DNA of 64,000 nt from Pieris napi (lineage: Eukaryota; Arthropoda; Insecta; Lepidoptera; Pieridae). Location: the NCBI RefSeq assembly GCF_905475465.1, contig NC_062254.1, positions 6,220,001 through 6,284,000 of the forward strand, given 5' to 3'. Under the pieces are notes generated by a model that was not told the DNA's origin, made no database searches, and saw nothing but the letters and a program-made list of their open reading frames with translations. This document shows, in pieces, positions 36,481 through 48,423 of the stretch (positions within the stretch are counted from its first letter, which is position 1; each line of letters opens with the position of its first letter). The position numbers and the translations under genes were made by a program.

Positions 36481-37460
36481 AGAGTGCATGTCACTGCGCA
36501 GTCACAACGGAGAAAGCACCTGACATATCGCGAAAGGGAACGACTATTAAGTGCAATGACATTGCCCGAACTAGCTTTAATAGCGAGATTAGTCCCCAGA
36601 AGTACTATCCTCATATCGAAGTACAAGTTTTTCTCTACGATAGTATGGAATCGTAGAACAAGTTCTTGAATAAAGTACTTCCTGAATGCGTTTATTTAAA
36701 TAGTCGTTCTTTTAACCATGAGCAAATGCATTTTGTATTTGCTCGCTACTCGGCGCTCGCGGCAGAGTCGGATTTCCCGCGATTAATACCGCTTTTATTT
36801 CACAAAACTGTTGGTCTGATATCAATGTAACGGTATTGTACGGATACGAGGTTTTGCATGGTGCACCCATTAAGTAAACCGCTGCCGGTGGAAGTTATTA
36901 AAATACCTTTAAGATCAGTACCGTTTTCGACGGAGGCGATAAAGAGAAGAGACCGAGTCGTGAGCGTGCCTCGAGCAACAATCCTTTTCGGATGGAATCG
37001 AGCTCCCGAGGAAGTACCGCAAACAAAATGGATTGAAGTGTTTCGTGAGCTAGTATTGATAAATGCAACTTTATCGGACACGAATAGCGTAAGCTCGCTA
37101 CAGAGGATATTTCACTGATGCATAATTTAAGGCACACTTTTACAACGGTTACTTGGCACAGGATGTATTGTAATCTTGACCCGAGTTCTGCATGCACTTT
37201 TACTAATGTTAGGGTTAGAAAGTGGGGCCACGAATGGCGTCAGATAGCAATGTCGTTGAGTCGCGTGACAAGTGAAGTCTGTGAACATTATCATTCCACG
37301 TACGACGTTAAACCACTTATTCGGCTCGCGGTGACCGTTATCCGGCGCACGCACACCGCTTGCATCAATGGCATATTTTTCCTCGGCGAAACTCCACGCA
37401 CATTTGCCATTCAAGGTTAACCCGGTCAACGATGCTCTTTTGTTCACAAGAGCGTCGAAG
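36481..37460. other. GC-rich, ORF-dense block of unknown nature
   Basis: This stretch is clearly richer in GC than its surroundings, and open frames overlap on both strands: + 36858-37118 (86 codons) and 37118-37420 (100 codons), and minus 36800-37081, 36898-37197 and 37127-37447 (106 codons). The two + frames abut. No frame shows a domain, signal peptide or motif that I recognise, and none stands out as the coding one. A decayed retrotransposed gene, an unrecognised exon, or a conserved noncoding element are all possible. Confidence 0.3.
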
Positions 37461-38617
37461 ACGAGACGAGAATTCCTGCATTTAGAAATCGAATATTAAT
37501 TAAATGAAAGTAAGAAAGTGTCGAACACTGAGCGACAATACAATATTCTAAATATTTCCTCTTAAGTACACATGCTGTAAGCAATAACTCGCCTTTATCT
37601 TCCCCAAGGTAAATCGTTATAAATGTTTAACATTCTAACTGTGCTGTAAGCGACTGAATACACATTTCACACGATTTTATTACGCGGAATAAATAGTCAT
37701 GTTACATATATCGTCTACGTCATAGCTATAAAGATCCGACAATATTTACATTTCCCGTATACAATAGATATTTATTTGTATTTTATGTATAGAAATGGCC
37801 CATTAAGTAAATTGAATCATTGACTTTGAGGCGATGATATAAACATCAGCTGTCCAAGACGTCGGCGTCCATCAAGATAACGGTATGCGTGTCTAAGCCC
37901 TATAAGCCTTAGCCCTTGAGCTAAATGGCTAAATCAAATCTGTATCGCTGAATAGAATGTGTCATTTAATTGAATAGAACCCAATAAAGCTTAATGGTTT
38001 TGTGTTTGAATAGCTCAGTAGCCGTATCAGTGTTCAAAGCTATACTATCATAAGAAATGGAATTCGTTTTGTCTATTTCGCTATAGATCGCAAAAATTAT
38101 TTGACTTACACATTAAGTACTTTTAAAACATGTCGCTGTTCATATATCGTATTCTAAATATACAATAATTGTTTAATATACCCGTATCAGAGACTCGGAA
38201 TTAGGCTAATGCAAGCTGTATGCTGGTAATGAGGAAAGTAAACCATATCCGCGTGTACCTCATATGTGAAGTTAGTAAACCATTCTTGGTCACAAGTTTA
38301 AACTGGTTACACGCCAAGCTGAGATTTAATAAGACCTCCTGTTTCGTTAATTAACTAGGCTCCATAACAAGAAAACAATTGAATGTTAGATTATATGTAA
38401 AGAGCTATGGAAATGTTCATAACTCATTACTGGTATTACAGTTATGAACTCTACGATGATATTTTATGTTTATATTGTTTACTTGATTTGCAAAGCTATG
38501 GAGTTTGTTGTAACTTATTGTTGGTTTAAACATATATTTTTGTAAATTTTCCATCTATAGATAGAAGTTATATTCTTTATAAAACCGGTGAAGCCGAAAT
38601 AGTTTTTTTAATATATG
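37461..38617. other. unassigned AT-rich sequence
   Basis: No gene or named repeat is seen. Confidence 0.4.
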
Positions 38618-38760
38618 CCTCCAAGAAAAGAGCGAACCAATTCTTAAAAGGCCGGCAGCGCGCTAGCGAGCCTTCTGGCAGTGTGAGTGTCCATAGGCGG
38701 CGGAATTACTTAACATCAGATGAGCCTCCTGCCCGTTTGCCTCCTGTAACATAAAAATGA
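38618..38760 (+). repeat. non-LTR retrotransposon 3' fragment, frame open
   Basis: The + strand frame reads KKRANQFLKGRQRASEPSG, then SVSVHRRRNYLTSDEPPARL, then PPVT and a stop (TAA), followed by an A-rich tail. This is the C-terminus of the LINE ORF2 seen at 62429 and 55281. Only the last ~140 bp were copied. Confidence 0.8.
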
Positions 38761-38817
38761 AAAAAATACAAAACAACCGTCGATGGGGAATGTTTGGATA
38801 GGCCTTGCCGTACATCT

Positions 38818-38972
38818 TCAGGTACTAGAGAAGAGACCAGTTAAATGTACCCATTACTGATGAACATGCATGGTGAATGTCATGAAAGTGGATGAAGCGA
38901 GTATGTCAGAACCGATGTGGAGATCCGTGGTCTCTACCTACCCCTTCGGGAAAAAGGCAATAAATAAAAATG
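38818..38972 (+). repeat. probable RTE-like retroposon 3' end
   Basis: The stretch AAAGTGGATGAAGCGAGTAT, GTGGAGATCCGTGGTCTCTA and CCTACCCCTTCGGGAAAAAG is the end of a widespread insect non-LTR element that normally finishes in short tandem repeats. Here it is followed by GCAATAAATAAAAATG. The RTE assignment comes from memory of the family and was not tested. Confidence 0.5.
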
Positions 38973-41112
38973 TAATTTAAAATGTAGACCTCAGTTCAGC
39001 CATAACGATAGCCGCTACAAATAGGTTATAGGTTTGAAGTACAGTGATTTGTTATTCGCGTGCCTGCACTAGCCAAATACGATCTGTCGTCATGCCATCC
39101 TTACATTTTAACGAGAGCGCGATTCTGCGCGCCGATATCGACAGCCTAATGAAAACCCTTGAATAATGCATTAATACCAGCGTTAAATCGTGAGCACCTA
39201 CAATCGACATAACGACTTAAGAATACTAGATGCAAATTTAAGTCAACATTGGATGCCGATTCGCTTCCGGATTCAATTGAAGAAATATTTACATATTTAA
39301 ACTGTGATAGCATTGGGTACAAAATTTAGATTTATTGCTGGCATAAGCCATGACATGATCATCGGTCTGCGGAAGCGTCACAGAATCTTTTCTAACATTG
39401 TGACCAAATGTATGTACATATGTATGTATCGTGCCTTGTCTCACGCCGCGACCCATGCTCACCTTCCCTATTGAAATGTCAGTGCTCGGACTGGTGACGA
39501 GACAATCGTAAAATACAATGTTAAGGTCACATCATGACTTCAATAAACCATTCTTAACATGGGAAACGTGACAGTCGCGGAAGACCCTTCGCAAGAATCC
39601 CAGAAAGTGTGTCAACGTTGTAACATACCGGCAAACAGCACGTTACTTGATTCTATTGCTCAGGAAGTATTAGGTACAGAATTTACCGCTGAATTCGCAC
39701 TATATATTTGTCGGAACCGACTACATATTACGATTTTTACGACCACTGTTACATAATTCTGTGCAGACATCGTGTAAGGTCATTGGTAAGATGGAAATAG
39801 TACAAGAGCAGAGGGCAGACCCGAGCAGCGTGATAACAAGCTGCTACAGCCATACTTACCATTCCCGCGTTCCAGATCCGGCGAAACTTAGTATTGGGGT
39901 CGTTATGTCGTCGTTCTCATCGAGCAAATGCTATCTGTTTTTCCGCAGTAAATTCTACTACCTTAAAGGCCATTTGATCTTTGCAGACCCCATTAGGACA
40001 ACATGAAATTGCATTCCGAACGTGCTTATCCAACAGATATGTCCCTTGTTCAATTGCACTTGGGTACCTTTCACTAAAATTTATGGTATGCAACTTATTA
40101 AATTGCACGTTTGCAATGTGCACATAATTCAACATGTGACAATAAAATTGAAGATAGAAACAAAGGCAGCAGGTTGATATTCCAGAATAATTTATCACAG
40201 CAATTTGTGTGTCAACAGGACACGAGGCAAGTCATCGAGCGCCAACATAGCGGGGTTTTACTTTCTTATGGTGGCCTCAAGAAACTAGTTAAGAGAAAGT
40301 AGGATTACTATCCAACACTATATCGTTATATAACTTTGATCAGATAACTCCAAAAGGAGTTTATGGTTCACCGCTGAAAATTTCATGGGCATTAATTAAA
40401 GCGTTTTTATTCTCCTCAGACTGGAACAAATAAGCACCTAAGATATCCAATTAGAGTAACAATAGAATGCGTATCCACCCAAGAGCCGTGTATACGCCAA
40501 ATAGATATTTTCTCATAAATATTTATGACGAACACAAAGACGCTTTACGGACTTCCACATATAAACAAAATTATACTGGCTGTCAAACAAGGATTTTGAA
40601 CAATGGCCGAAACGGTTTTCATTACAGAGTATAAAGGAATTTCTCTTAGCAACCGCCACGCCGAATGTCACCAATGTTAGGTGACACAGATGTTGCCTTT
40701 GCGATTTCTTGTAATACTTGAGAGCAGACAAGGAATTGTGTCCAGTCATCCACAAAGTGGGTGCCTGAGGAAATGTCTGCTTTCATATCAGTCGGTCAAT
40801 TTGTTTTTCACTGCGGTTTTCGGAGTGCGGTTGCAACAGGAAATTGTGGTGTAGAGACAGTCAAGTGTGGGTGAACGACTATTTCTGCTTGAGATTTTAA
40901 ATTTACATAGTGAGATTGTTTTACAGATATCATGAAGTTAGCTGATACTAAAGTACCTAATGTTATGTTAGTGTATATGGCCCTACGTTGCTACCCACAT
41001 TTCGACATTTTGGTATAATGCGTGCCTTTGTTTTATTTCCAATTCAAAGCGAAGCGGTTAATATACCTACTTATTTTTTTAAAAAAAAGGGTGCGTGTAT
41101 GTACGCGCGTAA
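38973..41112. other. unassigned sequence
   Basis: Several moderate open frames lie here: + 39559-39756, + 39761-40006, minus 39917-40198, + 40111-40302 and minus 40513-40755. The + frame at 39559 (MGNVTVAEDPSQESQKVCQR at its start) has a composition closer to a real protein, but no domain is recognised and no splice site pairing supports it. Confidence 0.3.
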
Positions 41113-41453
41113 GAAGTTATACTTCTTTGGCATTATTAAAAATAGTTTTTGATTGCATGCAAATAATTAATTACAAGTAAATAATCAAAGACTGGAAAAG
41201 GAGTCATTATAGTCAGTAAAGTTCAGTTTACATTTGAAAAATTAAATAAATAAATATTTATTATTATTCTCTTATATTAAGTTTAACATAAATTCTATTA
41301 TTATTCGAATGTTGTTTTTAAATTATGTCCAATGCCGTAGCATCTTCCGTGGGCAACTTCATTCTGTTAATTTTGTGTCACGGTGCGCGCACATCGTAAA
41401 ATTTCACTCTCATAAATTTTTCATAACGCGCCTAAAGAAGTAAGTATAACTTC
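41113..41453. repeat. MITE-like element with inverted ends
   Basis: The left end (41113-41131) reads GAAGTTATACTTCTTTGGC. The right end (41429-41453), read on the minus strand, is GAAGTTATACTTACTTCTTT then AGGCGC. The pair makes an imperfect terminal inverted repeat around ~300 bp with no coding frame. GC-rich GCGTGTATGTACGCGCG lies just outside the left end. Related sequences are at 12738-12820 and 11054-11575. Exact ends and target duplication are unresolved. Confidence 0.55.
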
Positions 41454-43734
41454 AAAAATGTCACCTTTCATAACTTTTAAAATAATAATTTTAGATCTTT
41501 AGAAACTAAATATTTTGTATTGTAGCTTCATTATTCTCCTAACAAAAACCATAGCATAAAATCAGCACGATAGATTTTCTACTTTTTCGGCCGTTTCGCA
41601 GCTCCGTAGTTAATTTGCTATAGTAGGTATCCTGAATCGGATTTCACGCTTTACGGTAATGAAATCTAGCTGTACTTGTTATTCTTATTACTTTTTCCTT
41701 TCAAATACTTAAAGCCCATAACAAAAACTAATAAAACACTACGAACGAGTAATTCAAAAGTTATTGATGGTAATTCCTTTACGCGGATGCCTTTAATTAT
41801 TCGATTCTCTCGCTCGTAAAATATGAATGGAATCACGTACATGGCAATAGATCAAAAATTGTGTAATGCCGAGCGTAGGTCGACGTCCGACTGAAAAAAA
41901 TTAATCGAATTACAACCAAATACTAAACAAATGAGTTTCTGAATAAACAGTTTTTATTGCGTTCGTTCACCTTTGAATTTAGAATAAATAGCCTTCGTCC
42001 AATTCACCCACGTACTTGATGACACATTATACGTTGTAGGTTATATTTCCTTATAAAAACGTATACTATAATTTGATATTTTACAGATGAATTGCCCAAT
42101 CCATACAAAATTAAATCCATACTAATCTTCCGAGACATTATTTAGTCGTGTTCTTTAGTCCGAAAAATTGTGTTAGTGTCGCCGCACTGTTTTATCTACT
42201 CTCCGTGTCGGCTAGCCTTAAGAATTAGACTTTGGTAATACATGTAAGAACTCGATTTCGGTCCGGTTCAGGGGAATCAGTCTCAAATTAGACATAGACA
42301 TATCATTTATTACAAACAAAAACACACACACATAAACACCCAAAATATATCAATGAAAAAAAATAATAAGAGATATAATTTTTTTTTCCGTTTCACATTC
42401 GGTTCGTTTCAAGTGTGTAATGCGTGTGTGCTGTGGCTGTAATTGGTCCTGGCTCAGCATTATACTGAGGAGCAGAATGTTCCACAGCGCAAATTGTGGT
42501 AATATATCAATTTATGTCACCAACTAATCGTTATAAGTATGATTCAAATTATTGGAGACAGACATCTCAGTTTCAAGCAGAGGTAGAAATGTAACATGGT
42601 TTATTACACTATTGTTAAACCGTGCATGAAAATATTTGATTTTCATAGCGCGCAAATCTGTAAATCCAAAGACACTAAGTTATTGCCAAGTTTTAGTCAC
42701 AGTCAAGACTTCGATGTACGACGTTGATCCCCTCTCTGATAACGTTAAGCTGCGTGGGAGAGACAGTATTTCTAAGGTGTCGATAGATACTGAACACCCA
42801 TAACGGATTACAGGTGCGAAGTAAGTTAGGAGCTAGTGTTTTATCTGTGTGAAACATCAAATTTCTATTAATAAATAGCTGGAGAGGAATAACTGAAGAA
42901 AAAACTTTAGCGAAATAAAACTTATTACCAATCACATTCTAAAAACTTTGATAAAAATGTGTGTTTCAAAATAATAGAGCCAAAAATCAGTATAACTTTC
43001 AACTTTCGCTTAACCAAAAAACATAATTTAACCTCTCAAAATACCAAAAAACATTTAGGTCAAATATAAGACGGGAGACATTAAGCAAAAACATTAAAAC
43101 GACAAGGAAGAAACTTATGTACATAGCGTATAGATGAGTCAATATTTGTGTTCGTAGGTTATCGACCCTATATTGTTTCTTTGAAAGCTTCGAAAAACAA
43201 ATACGCCTTCCTTGTGCACACGAACACCTTACACTCTCGTACATTAAACGCCAATAAGATAGTACATTGAAATTACATCAGATTAACGAGATTAAACGCA
43301 CGAATCATGTGTGAGCGCGTGTTCGGATTCCGCCGTTATCTAGTACGAATTTACAACCAAGATAAAACTACTAAAGCAACGCAGTTTATCACTAAGGTCG
43401 TTGAGGAAGCCTGGTAATGGCTTCTTTATTCATTTCCTGTTCGTCGGTATTTTGCTAATTCGTAACATTGATGTATGAGTACAAGATGCAGTTATCCGTA
43501 AGGATTGCGAATATCAAATATCCCGTCGTGCGTGTCTGACACTTTTTATTATTTTTTAATTTAGCAGGAAAACATTCGAAGATGTTTGTAAAAATGTTTA
43601 AAGCCTTTGTTAAAATGTATAAGTGTATGAAAGCCAATGTTTTTAACAGACATTATTGACAGTTCTTCTTTTTCGTTCTACACCCTTGATTTGAGAACTG
43701 GCAGGAAATGTAAAATTATTCATTTAATATATAT
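41454..43734. other. unassigned AT-rich sequence
   Basis: Minus-strand open frames at 42693-42935, 42999-43244 and 43455-43637 have no recognisable domains. Nothing else is supported. Confidence 0.4.
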
Positions 43735-43803
43735 TTCTGACGTACATAAGTGTACATTGTGTTACCTATACGAATAAATGATTTTTGATTGATGGATTGA
43801 TTA
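43735..43803 (+). repeat. retroposon 3' tail
   Basis: ACATTGTGTTACCTATACGA then ATAAATGATTTTTGATTGAT ends in short GATT-type repeats. This is the common 3' end of lepidopteran non-LTR elements. The 5' limit cannot be set. Confidence 0.5.
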
Positions 43804-44820
43804 AACATACTATATTACTATGCATGCTATATACCTTCTATTTATTCATGCCTAGCAGTTGTAGTAATATTCGTTTTATTAACTATCCAGAGCGTTTTCT
43901 GTACACGAAGTCTTAAAAACACCTTGTTAAGATCACAAATTCACTATCAAAATAACTATAAGCAGTTATTCTAATTAATCATACAATGTTTATTGTAGCG
44001 CGTATTGTTGCATACTTAAGCAAATAAGCTTTTTTACGCAAAAGATAACTTCCAAAGCAGCTGCAAAAGTTATACGATATGAATTGTATTACGGTTGTTT
44101 TATAACGAATTACGTTACGATTCAAACTGTTACTTATGAAGCTTAAACTTATTAAGCTTTCTGGCTGCATAGGCATAGGTTCGTTGCTCTAACTTTAGAA
44201 TTAAAAAATACACGGAAACTGTTTTAATACAGTTAAATGCTAATGTACTATCACTATCGTTTTTCAAATAAACGCGCCAAAATGTTTGAGCAATTCAAGG
44301 CTGTTAAGACATTTCTAATTAAATTTTTGACAAGTTTAATTAAAGATACATATTCCAAGTCCGAGATTATGCAAAATTGATATCTTAATAACTGTAGTGT
44401 ATATAGATTGCGTTTCTTAAATAAAGGTGAGGTTTAACTTTGGCTGATATATTACACAAAAAACGATGCGAAATAAAATAAAATAAAGTCTTAAATCTAT
44501 ATTATTCAATTCTCATTACATTATACTCACGTAAATAACAATACAGCAAATTCCAAACATTATCGCATTCCAGCAAATATCTGTTACATTTCAACAGGTT
44601 ACATAATAGCGAATCGTGTTTATCTTTCATAACAATCATTGTAATGTCATAAACATGAACCGGCCCGTTGAACAGTTAACCTTTAGATATTGCTCTTCGA
44701 ATTTGTATCCTTTAATATGGATACTATGAATCCTTCTTGTTATGAATAACTCACTACACTTTATTTGTGTTTTAGATCCCATATTAGCTACGATTAATAC
44801 TAATAGTGCTATACCTTTTA
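43804..44820. other. unassigned AT-rich sequence
   Basis: No gene or named repeat is seen. The minus-strand open frame at 43979-44176 is unsupported. Confidence 0.4.
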
Positions 44821-45012
44821 GATCACATTTCCGTATCTGTTTCGTGATATTTTTTCGAACGCTGAGGACTTTTTGGATTTAAGGCAAGCCGGTTTCCTCA
44901 CGATGTGTTCATTCACCGTACCAGCGAGTGTGAAATACGCACATAGAAAGTCTATTGGTGAACAGCTGGTGGTCAAACCTACGACCTCAGGGATGAGAGT
45001 TGCACGTTGAAA
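44821..45012 (-). repeat. tRNA-derived SINE (family 1), partial
   Basis: On the minus strand the head shows CTCATCCCTGAGGTCGTA and a decayed B box (GGTTTGACCACC), then the body with CCAATAGACTTTCTATGTGC and ACATCGTGAGGAAACCGGC. The A box is degraded and the 3' end stops near 44821 without the GCGCCACTG end. Confidence 0.8.
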
Positions 45013-45382
45013 CTATTGTTCTAAATATGTTTAATCATTAGAGATATATCGAATAGTTAGCGGCTCATTTAAAAACGACAGAGACCTTTTCGCTACGAAT
45101 GTTCGGTGTTATGAACATATTTAAACCTTTAACAAATAGTATAATCGCTCTTAATAAGTTATATAATATTTATAAACACTTTCAGAAAAAAAAGATATTT
45201 TCAGCAAAAGCTTGTCGTTACGAGAGTGTACTGTAATGCTCCTTTTTTATTTTATAATTAATTAATTACTATATTATTTGAAATCATCGGGAAATAAAAG
45301 TTATAGACCTACTATATTTAAATAAATGTTTCCTTGTGTATGTGTAAATGATACTTTAATTAATAATAGTTTTCTTTCACAG
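45013..45382. other. unassigned AT-rich sequence
   Basis: No gene is seen. The last bases (TTTTCTTTCACAG, ending 45382) form a strong splice acceptor, treated with the next entry. Confidence 0.4.
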
Positions 45383-45418
45383 GTTAAGCGCCAGTTCGAG
45401 TAGCAGTTGAAATCTCAG
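45383..45418 (+). other. candidate 36-nt noncoding exon
   Basis: A pyrimidine-rich tract and CAG at 45370-45382 precede a 36-nt GC-richer segment (GTTAAGCGCCAGTTCGAGTA...) ending CTCAG, followed by GTCAGT at 45419-45424. All three frames contain a stop, so it could only be an untranslated exon. Together with the donor at 25821 it may belong to one + strand transcript. Splice sites of this quality also occur by chance. Confidence 0.25.
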
Positions 45419-45424
45419 GTCAGT

Positions 45425-45768
45425 AACCCCGCGCACCTTACTCGTCCATCGGAATTCGTGAATCTTCACAAATAATATATCATTATATCGTATTAGCCGT
45501 TGAGGAAGCACTTAAAGCAATTGGAGAATAGCACGTTACCAGGCTTTAGCGACATTGAATAGTTTAAGGGTATATATAATAAACTATATTCTTGCATAAT
45601 TTTTTCTAGAGATACGTTTAAGTACGCGATTAACTTTAGATCTTCCGAAGCCGTGCGTGAACTAAAGTCCAAGACATGTACTAACCACCAGGCACAGAGG
45701 GCTAATGCCCTACTAGCCTATAAAGATCAATTTAAAACTATGGAATATCGGCCCAAGACAACCGCTAA
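45425..45768. other. unassigned sequence
   Basis: No gene or named repeat is seen. Confidence 0.4.
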
Positions 45769-45770
45769 TA

Positions 45771-46460
45771 CAGTAGAACCTCTATAAGTCGAACATCAAG
45801 GGAGACGCCAAAAAATTCGAGTTATAGAGTTTTCAACTTATGGAGGATTTCGACTTAGGCGGATTTTGATTCGACATAAAGAGTTTCAGCAAGACTCAAA
45901 GTTTTTAGTTTACGTTTCACAGCACTCATGTTAACTGTTGTACTAATTGATGTGTAATGCAGTAGAACCAAACTAACTGTACTTCTGACAGTATTTAAGT
46001 CGAAAACAAATGACTGGCTTAGCTAAATTTCAAAGGGAATCAAAATTGAACACCTGACACAGAGCAAGCAAACACGTGTTTCCATGAGTCATAAATTTAT
46101 TATTTTATAAAATGTTTTCTAAGAAACAATAGTGTACTCACATTGTCGGCAAGTTCTTAAAGTCGGTAACTTATTTTTGTTCGAACAATAGAGATAATAA
46201 ATTCCAAATGATCAAGTTGTAAAGGTTGTAAAATAAACGTTACTATGTTCGAGATACAGAGGTCAAATTTAATTTTTCGAGTTATAGAGTGAAAATATGT
46301 ACCAAAATGGCTTGGAGGGACTCGGTGATTATTTCGATTAACAGAGGGTCAAGATTTCAAGTAATGGAGGTTTTGGTGTTTTAAGGGAAGGGAACAAAAC
46401 ATTTTTTCGAGATTTGGAGGTTTTTGACTTATCGAGGTTCGACTTAACGAGGTTTTACTG
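45771..46460. mobile_element. pogo/Tigger-like MITE
   Basis: The 690-bp element starts CAGTAGAACCTCTATAAGTC and its other end, read on the minus strand, is CAGTAAAACCTCGTTAAGTC. A TA duplication lies on both sides (45769-45770 and 46461-46462). CAGTA ends and a TA target are typical of the pogo/Tigger branch of Tc1/mariner. No transposase frame remains. Beyond the terminal repeat, both ends carry diverged copies of a ~20-bp unit like TTCGAGTTATAGAGGTTTT: at least two on the left (45810-45865) and about six on the right (46247-46455). These may be transposase binding sites. Confidence 0.85.
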
Positions 46461-46680
46461 TATTTTTATTTATTAATGTTTACCTAACAAAATAATTAAA
46501 TAAACCAAAATGTTGCCCTTAATACTTCAATATGCAGTCACCTAACGCCTGTGAGCATAATTGCCTCGTTACATTAGTTACAAGTCGTATATCGTCATAC
46601 GGTAAAAAATTGTATAATGTTACTGTAATGTCAAATTATGTCGAAATGATTCATAAAATGAGGGCCATTAACGGCCAAAA

Positions 46681-47211
46681 TTAATAATGTATCCTCAATC
46701 TATGATTATAACCAATCTTGGACTGATTCATATCTAAAGACCGATCTCCAATCTGCATGCCAATAAACATTTCTGCTATCCGATTGTTTATTTGACAAAA
46801 GATTGACAGCAATCTTTTGCGTGATCCTTGCCTCTCGACCGCGTTTCGTTCAATGCAATATGTTGTGTTCAAGCATACCAAAAGTTTGCTGTTTTTGGAA
46901 CGAAATAAAATAAGTAAGACTAATAGGGTCTGTTTCACAATGTATGGATAAAGTAGCAAATAGCTATGCAACGTTTTGTTTGTTTTTTTGTTACGAACAA
47001 ATAAAGTTATAAAATTCTATAGAAAAACATAGAACCTTAACCTTTTTGTTGGTCATTTAATATTACTTGTAACGAAACGGGCTGTCATTTTCATATGGTA
47101 TTTTTGTTTGTTATTGAGTATTTTAGTACATATTATTACAAATATAATTTTTCTCTGAGTAGTTTGTGTATGTTGTTTTTGTTATTCGAGGTTGGTTCTT
47201 TAACTTAAAAA
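46681..47211. other. left subterminal region of Harbinger element
   Basis: This is the non-coding left part of the element, including the minus-strand open frame at 46681-46971, which I do not consider a gene. It contains several CAATC/GATTG words on both strands. Confidence 0.45.
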
Positions 47212-47212
47212 A

Positions 47213-47655
47213 ATGTCTACGCAAAAACGTGAAAGAAGCGTCAATTTCAGCCGGGAAGAAGTTGACCTTCTAACTTCGCTTGTTGCTGACCATAAAAATA
47301 TATTAGAAAATAAAAAGAGTGACTCAGTCACCTGGCAGGAGAAAGAGCAGTGATGGAAGACGCTGGAGGCGCTGTTTAATAGCACAAGTGGGGTAAACTT
47401 TCGCAGTGCTAAAGCTTAAAGAGGGCTACAAGAAAAAAGTCTGCCTTGATACATGCTGAAACATATCGTACAGGAGGTGGCCCTAGTGCTGCTACTCCTC
47501 TTACCCCGATCTCTATCGAGGAAAAAGTCAAAGACATGATATTGTTGTCTGTCGAAGGAAATGAAAGTCAATTGAAAGGAAAAGCTTCTAAATAAGAGAA
47601 AGCAATGGGCATTTGAAGAGGAAGAAAGAGAGCATAAAAGATAATTATGGGCCAT
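47213..47655 (+). pseudogene. Harbinger SANT/Myb-like DNA-binding protein, pseudogene
   Basis: This is the second protein of PIF/Harbinger elements, which binds DNA and helps bring the nuclease to the transposon ends in the nucleus. The ATG at 47213 opens MSTQKRERSVNFSREEVDLL, the first helix of a Myb/SANT-like domain, and continues to TWQEKEQ. A TGA then interrupts, followed by WKTLEALFNSTSGVNFRSAK with the conserved second tryptophan. A frameshift near 47417 restores a frame with HAETYRTGGGPSAATPLTP, the linker typical of this family, and then VKDMILLSVEGNESQ. After a further stop an acidic, charged tail remains (FEEEERE). At least two stops and one frameshift make it non-functional. It resembles host MSANTD/NAIF1-type proteins, but its position inside the TAA-flanked element makes a transposon origin firm. 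Confidence 0.85.
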
Positions 47656-47806
47656 AGAAAAAAATATATTGTTAAATAAATTAGAAAAATAATAGATTTT
47701 GTGCCTGGAGCGAGGATGTATTGTATTAAAAATTTGTATTTTTATTTAAATAAAAGCATTGAATTTTTATTTAATTTATCTCAAAAATGTTGTAATTTAT
47801 AAAATA

Positions 47807-48423
47807 TTATAGTAATAAAGCAAAATAATCACTTATAAGATTACTTCGCACACTTGCATTTCCCACGTTGTCAATTGCGCTTTGATCAATATCATCAGCT
47901 TGTTCATCTACTTGTTGCAGTAGTTCAAAATGTTCATCTCGCATATCAATAGCAATATTGTGCAACACTGCACATGCCACTATCACGGCTTGTACACGAG
48001 ATACTTGAAGCAAAACCTTTTTTGACAAACCGATTTTGGGGAACCGATTTTTTCCAAACACCATATTATGTCCTTTCCACCACATTTCTGCTTCGTATTT
48101 GAGATTCGTTATAAAGATGTTCTGCTGGAGTCTTGAGGTTTTGAAGTGGATTTAGTAGGTAGTATCTATAGTAACAAATATTTTTGGTTGTAGCTAATAT
48201 TTTTTTTTTTTACAAAAGTTGATGAAAAGATGAAACCTGCAAGAAGTCATATATGATAGACATCACTTTGTGTAAAAGTGTCTCCAAAGCTTCTTTTGTT
48301 AAATGTGAATTCGGCGTCATTCAGGCCCTGGATATAATAAATTCTTGTCTTCTTATGTCTTCGCACAGAAGTACGTTGTCTTCTTCCAGCTTCAGAATTA
48401 CTATCCCAATCGGATAATTGCAT
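47807..48423 (-). pseudogene. Harbinger nuclease pseudogene, internally deleted
   Basis: This is the relic of the DDE nuclease (HARBI1-like) that would cut and join the element. The ATG at 48423 begins MQLSDWDSNSEAGRRQRTSV and runs through IYYIQGLNDAEF, as in Harbinger N-termini, with an acidic serine run just upstream. About 65 codons later a stop and a T-rich tract follow, and the frame resumes only in the C-terminal part with NPLQNLKTPAEHLYNESQIR and SRNVVERT. A frameshift leads into the open stretch 48085-47807 with VQAVIVACAVLHNIAIDM, the conserved last block. The central catalytic core, normally ~150 residues or more, is missing. A whole family member is about 350-400 residues; only about 200 codons remain. 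Confidence 0.88.
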
